From assembly GCA_947385505.1 (NCBI GenBank), contig CANDLP010000098.1, positions 1 through 7,839 of the forward strand: 7,839 nt of DNA, given 5' to 3'. Every line of letters begins with the position of its first letter. Position 1 is the stretch's first letter. Shown in pieces: positions 6,119-7,839 of this stretch. The notes beneath the pieces are model-generated. The model ran no database searches, was not told the origin of the DNA, and saw only the letters and a program-made list of their open reading frames with translations. Position numbers and translations under genes: made by a program. Source of the DNA: an uncultured Clostridia bacterium. Lineage in GTDB: Bacteria > Bacillota > Clostridia > Oscillospirales > Ruminococcaceae.

Positions 6119-6240
6119 CTTTTTTCGGCAAAATTTTCCGCGCTCTGCGTCAAAGAATTTTCTGCGCTTAAAAAACGCAGAAATACACCAAGTTTTTCTG
6201 CAAATTTTTTCCTTGATTGCGAAAAATTTTGCCCGGAAAT
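6119..6240. repeat. Palindromic intergenic repeat, copy 2 (longer, inverted relative to copy 1)
   Basis: This 122-base block fills much of the spacer between the M50 gene and scpA. Its ends are imperfect inverted repeats with a perfect core (GCAAAATTTT at 6128-6137, AAAATTTTGC at 6223-6232). In the middle is a perfect 8-bp hairpin TTTCTGCG/CGCAGAAA (6159-6166 and 6176-6183). Its left part, read on the - strand, matches the block order of the repeat at 37-72 (TTGACGCAG, then GGAAAATTTTGCCGAAAAAA). It is non-coding. It may be a MITE-like unit or a hairpin affecting read-through into scpA. The rest of 6082-6300 holds only very short ORFs. Confidence 0.55.
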
Positions 6241-6300
6241 CCGCACGCCTATCTCATGATGATAAGTTCTAAGCAAAGGAATGGTAATAATATATAAAAA

Positions 6301-7047
6301 ATGCAGGAACTGAATTTTAAGCTCAGAGTGTTCGAGGGGCCTCTCGACCTTATGCTTACCTTGATACAAAAGCATAAATTAAATATAAGAGATATAGAGA
6401 TATCTGTGCTTCTGGAACAGTTTTTGCTTTATCTGGAGCAAATGCAGGAAGCTAATATGGAGATAGCGGGCGAGTTTATGGAAATGGCCGCTCACCTTAT
6501 CCTTATAAAATCCTCCGCACTGCTGCCGAAACACGAGGCGGAACAGCTCAAAAAGGAGCTGGAGGGTACATTGGTTGAATACGCCTTATGTAAGGTTATA
6601 GCGGAAAAGCTTAAGGAAAAGTGGAAGGGTACGGAGATATTCGTTAGAGAACCTATGAAGATCGATATGGATTTCACCTATAAGCTGAATCACGATTCTT
6701 ACGAGCTTTACGCGGCGGTGGCGTCAATGACCGACCGGGCGGCTCTGGCGAGATTCAATGCCCGTCCCCCTTCCATGAAGCCGATTGTGGCGAAAAGCTA
6801 TGTTACGGTTTTTACTAAGATTCTCTATGTACTGAAAAAAATAAAAAAAAGCAGCGGGATAGAGCTTAAAAGCCTGTACAGCGGGCAAAAACGATCGGAA
6901 CAGGTGGCGACATTTCTGGCTTTGCTGGAGCTTTCCAAATACGGATACGTCAGTATATCCGAAGATAATGAATGGCTGGAGTACAAGCCAACGGACAGGG
7001 ATGAACGCATTAAAAGAAACCGCGTAAGCTTTGAGGACGAAGACTGA
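6301..7047 (+). CDS. scpA: Segregation and condensation protein A, ScpA
   Basis: Kleisin subunit of the bacterial SMC-ScpAB condensin, which bridges the SMC head domains and binds the ScpB dimer in organising and segregating the chromosome. It has 248 residues, normal length. The N-terminal signature FEGPLDLMLTLI (11-22) and the block MEIAGEFMEMAAHLILIKSSALLP (53-76) are typical of ScpA. The C-terminal part (about 160-240) fits the winged helix that binds the SMC head. The start at 6301 is the first in-frame start after a stop at 6295-6297 and gives the usual family N terminus. However, the only good Shine-Dalgarno-like sequence (AAAGGA, 6275-6280) is 20 bases away, so translation initiation looks unusual. 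scpB follows after 93 bases. Confidence 0.96.
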   Translation: MQELNFKLRVFEGPLDLMLTLIQKHKLNIRDIEISVLLEQFLLYLEQMQEANMEIAGEFMEMAAHLILIKSSALLPKHEAEQLKKELEGTLVEYALCKVIAEKLKEKWKGTEIFVREPMKIDMDFTYKLNHDSYELYAAVASMTDRAALARFNARPPSMKPIVAKSYVTVFTKILYVLKKIKKSSGIELKSLYSGQKRSEQVATFLALLELSKYGYVSISEDNEWLEYKPTDRDERIKRNRVSFEDED

Positions 7048-7052
7048 GAAAT

Positions 7053-7136
7053 ATGAAAAGAATGTTCTATAATACTGCCTGCGGCTTGTCCTGTTTTGTA
7101 CGGTATTTTTTAAAGAATAACAAAAGGAAAATGTGA
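7053..7136 (+). CDS. Possible 27-residue small ORF between scpA and scpB
   Basis: An ATG at 7053 opens a 27-codon frame ending at TGA 7134-7136, four bases before the scpB ATG. The peptide is basic with a central hydrophobic, two-cysteine stretch (NTACGLSCFVRYF, residues 7-19). The ribosome site is poor (GAGAA just upstream), and the 3' end overlaps the AAAAGGA that serves scpB. It may be chance. If translated, its termination next to the scpB start would allow translational coupling. Confidence 0.2.
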   Translation: MKRMFYNTACGLSCFVRYFLKNNKRKM

Positions 7137-7140
7137 CCGA

Positions 7141-7767
7141 ATGGAAATAGTAGAAGGCATGGCGATAGTGGAAGCGATACTTTTTGCTTACGCCGATCCG
7201 ATAACGATAGATAAGCTGTCGGAAGCGTCGGGGATAGACGCGGACACTACCGCCAAGATACTGGCTCAGCTTGAACGCCGTTATTCGGTAATAGGAAGCG
7301 GCTTAAAGATAATCCGGCTGGGCAACGCGTTTCAGCTTTCCACACAGGAGGAATTGTCCTCCTATGTTAAAGCGGCGCTGGATACTCACAGACAAACGCC
7401 CCTTTCGCAGGCTGCCCTTGAATGTCTGGCGGTTATAGCTTATAATCAGCCCGTAACGAAGGGCTTTGTGGAGCAGATAAGAGGTATAGACAGCTCAGGA
7501 GTTGTCAACACTTTAGTTGAAAAGGGACTGATCGAGGAGGCGGGAAGGCTTGAGCTTCCCGGAAGACCGATAGCTTACCGTACCACGGATACGTTTTTAA
7601 GATGCTTTGGGCTGAAAAGCCTTGAAGATCTGCCCCCGCTGCCTGTTCAGGAGGGACAGATGAGTCTTGATGACGTTGACGGGATTGATCAGAGGGAAAT
7701 TGACGAACAGGCTGAAAGATTGGCGGGACAGTTGGATACTTATGAGATGGAAAGCGACGAGGAATAA
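7141..7767 (+). CDS. scpB: Segregation and condensation protein B, ScpB
   Basis: Winged-helix protein that dimerises and binds the central region of ScpA in the SMC-ScpAB complex. The 208-residue product has an N-terminal winged-helix domain (about 5-80) and a second one (about 88-165) with the family core LSQAALECLAVIAYNQPVTK (88-107), RGIDSSGVVNTLVEKGLI (114-131), GRPIAYRTTDTFLRCFGL (141-158) and LEDLPPLP (161-168). A variable acidic tail follows (169-208), ending ESDEE. The ATG at 7141 has AAAAGGA (7122-7128) twelve bases upstream, slightly far. An ATG at 7131 sits at ideal distance but is followed at once by TGA, and the internal ATG at 7159 would remove six residues. It is presumably cotranscribed with scpA. 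The stop is followed by a palindromic repeat. Confidence 0.95.
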   Translation: MEIVEGMAIVEAILFAYADPITIDKLSEASGIDADTTAKILAQLERRYSVIGSGLKIIRLGNAFQLSTQEELSSYVKAALDTHRQTPLSQAALECLAVIAYNQPVTKGFVEQIRGIDSSGVVNTLVEKGLIEEAGRLELPGRPIAYRTTDTFLRCFGLKSLEDLPPLPVQEGQMSLDDVDGIDQREIDEQAERLAGQLDTYEMESDEE

Positions 7768-7793
7768 AAAATCACCGAAGCATTTATTTTATA

Positions 7794-7839
7794 CTAATAA
7801 CCATTTGAATTGTGGATAAAATCCACAATTCAAATACTT
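7794..7839. repeat. Second copy of the CTAATAACCATTTGAAT element, cut by the window end
   Basis: CTAATAACCATTTGAAT (7794-7810) is identical to the left end of the element at 5138. Here it runs into a perfect 15-bp hairpin (arms 7803-7817 and 7821-7835; left arm ATTTGAATTGTGGAT, loop AAA). The right end, where an inverted CTAATAACCATTT would be expected if it is the same kind of element, is outside the window. The hairpin starts 36 bases after the scpB stop and could also work as a transcript end, although no T tract follows within the visible bases. Confidence 0.6.

Noticed and set aside
6016..6375. 119-residue open frame on the - strand across the M50-scpA spacer
   Set aside because: It runs through the palindromic repeat and into both flanking genes, with a low-complexity composition driven by repeat sequence; not a believable protein.
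5138..7839. The palindromic repeats as a CRISPR array or phage attachment sites
   Set aside because: The copies are single, far apart and of different interior structure, with no regularly spaced direct repeats, cas genes, integrase or tRNA gene in view.
1..7839. A new defence, biosynthetic or mobile multi-gene system
   Set aside because: All but one of the main genes belong to recognisable housekeeping or common families in a plausible chromosomal order; only the unrecognised membrane-anchored protein and the repeats lack an explanation.

Overview
This window looks like ordinary chromosome from a low-to-moderate-GC Firmicute of class Clostridia, probably an Oscillospiraceae/Ruminococcaceae-like gut organism. 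The reasons are an FMN-riboswitch-controlled ECF riboflavin transporter S component, scpA and scpB placed next to a site-2-type M50 protease, AAGGAG-type ribosome binding sites, consensus sigma-A promoters, and intergenic spacers filled with short palindromic repeats. The lineage call is inference; the window has no rRNA or marker that would settle it. All convincing genes are on the + strand.

Left part (1-3900). After a possible terminator and a short palindromic repeat comes glmS (139-1962), the glucosamine-6-phosphate synthase that opens amino-sugar and cell-wall precursor synthesis. A strong hairpin (1964-1997) separates it from an FkbM-family SAM-dependent methyltransferase with an extra N-terminal nucleotide-binding-like domain (2047-3120). 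Only 23 bases later comes an unrecognised membrane-anchored extracytoplasmic protein (3144-3896). These last two probably share a transcript.

Middle part (3900-4906). A near-perfect sigma-A promoter (3922-3950) drives an FMN (RFN) riboswitch (3961-4101), a Rho-independent terminator (4155-4176 plus tail), and ribU (4289-4906), the riboflavin-binding S component of an ECF transporter. When FMN is plentiful the leader should terminate. A smaller hairpin overlaps the ribU Shine-Dalgarno.

Right part (4907-7839). A 476-base gene-free stretch holds a 14-bp perfect hairpin, a good promoter (5079-5107), and a 114-bp MITE-like element (5138-5251) lying between that promoter and the M50 intramembrane metalloprotease (5383-6081). 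A second repeat-rich spacer follows (6082-6300), then scpA (6301-7047) and scpB (7141-7767), the kleisin and winged-helix partners of SMC in chromosome condensation and segregation. A possible 27-residue ORF bridges scpA and scpB. The window ends in a second copy of the 17-base motif that starts the MITE-like element, here followed by a 15-bp perfect hairpin.

No new multi-gene system is evident. The parts most worth a second look are the two families of small palindromic repeats, the element inserted in the protease leader, the layered structures in the ribU leader, the odd translation start of scpA, and the unrecognised membrane-anchored protein.
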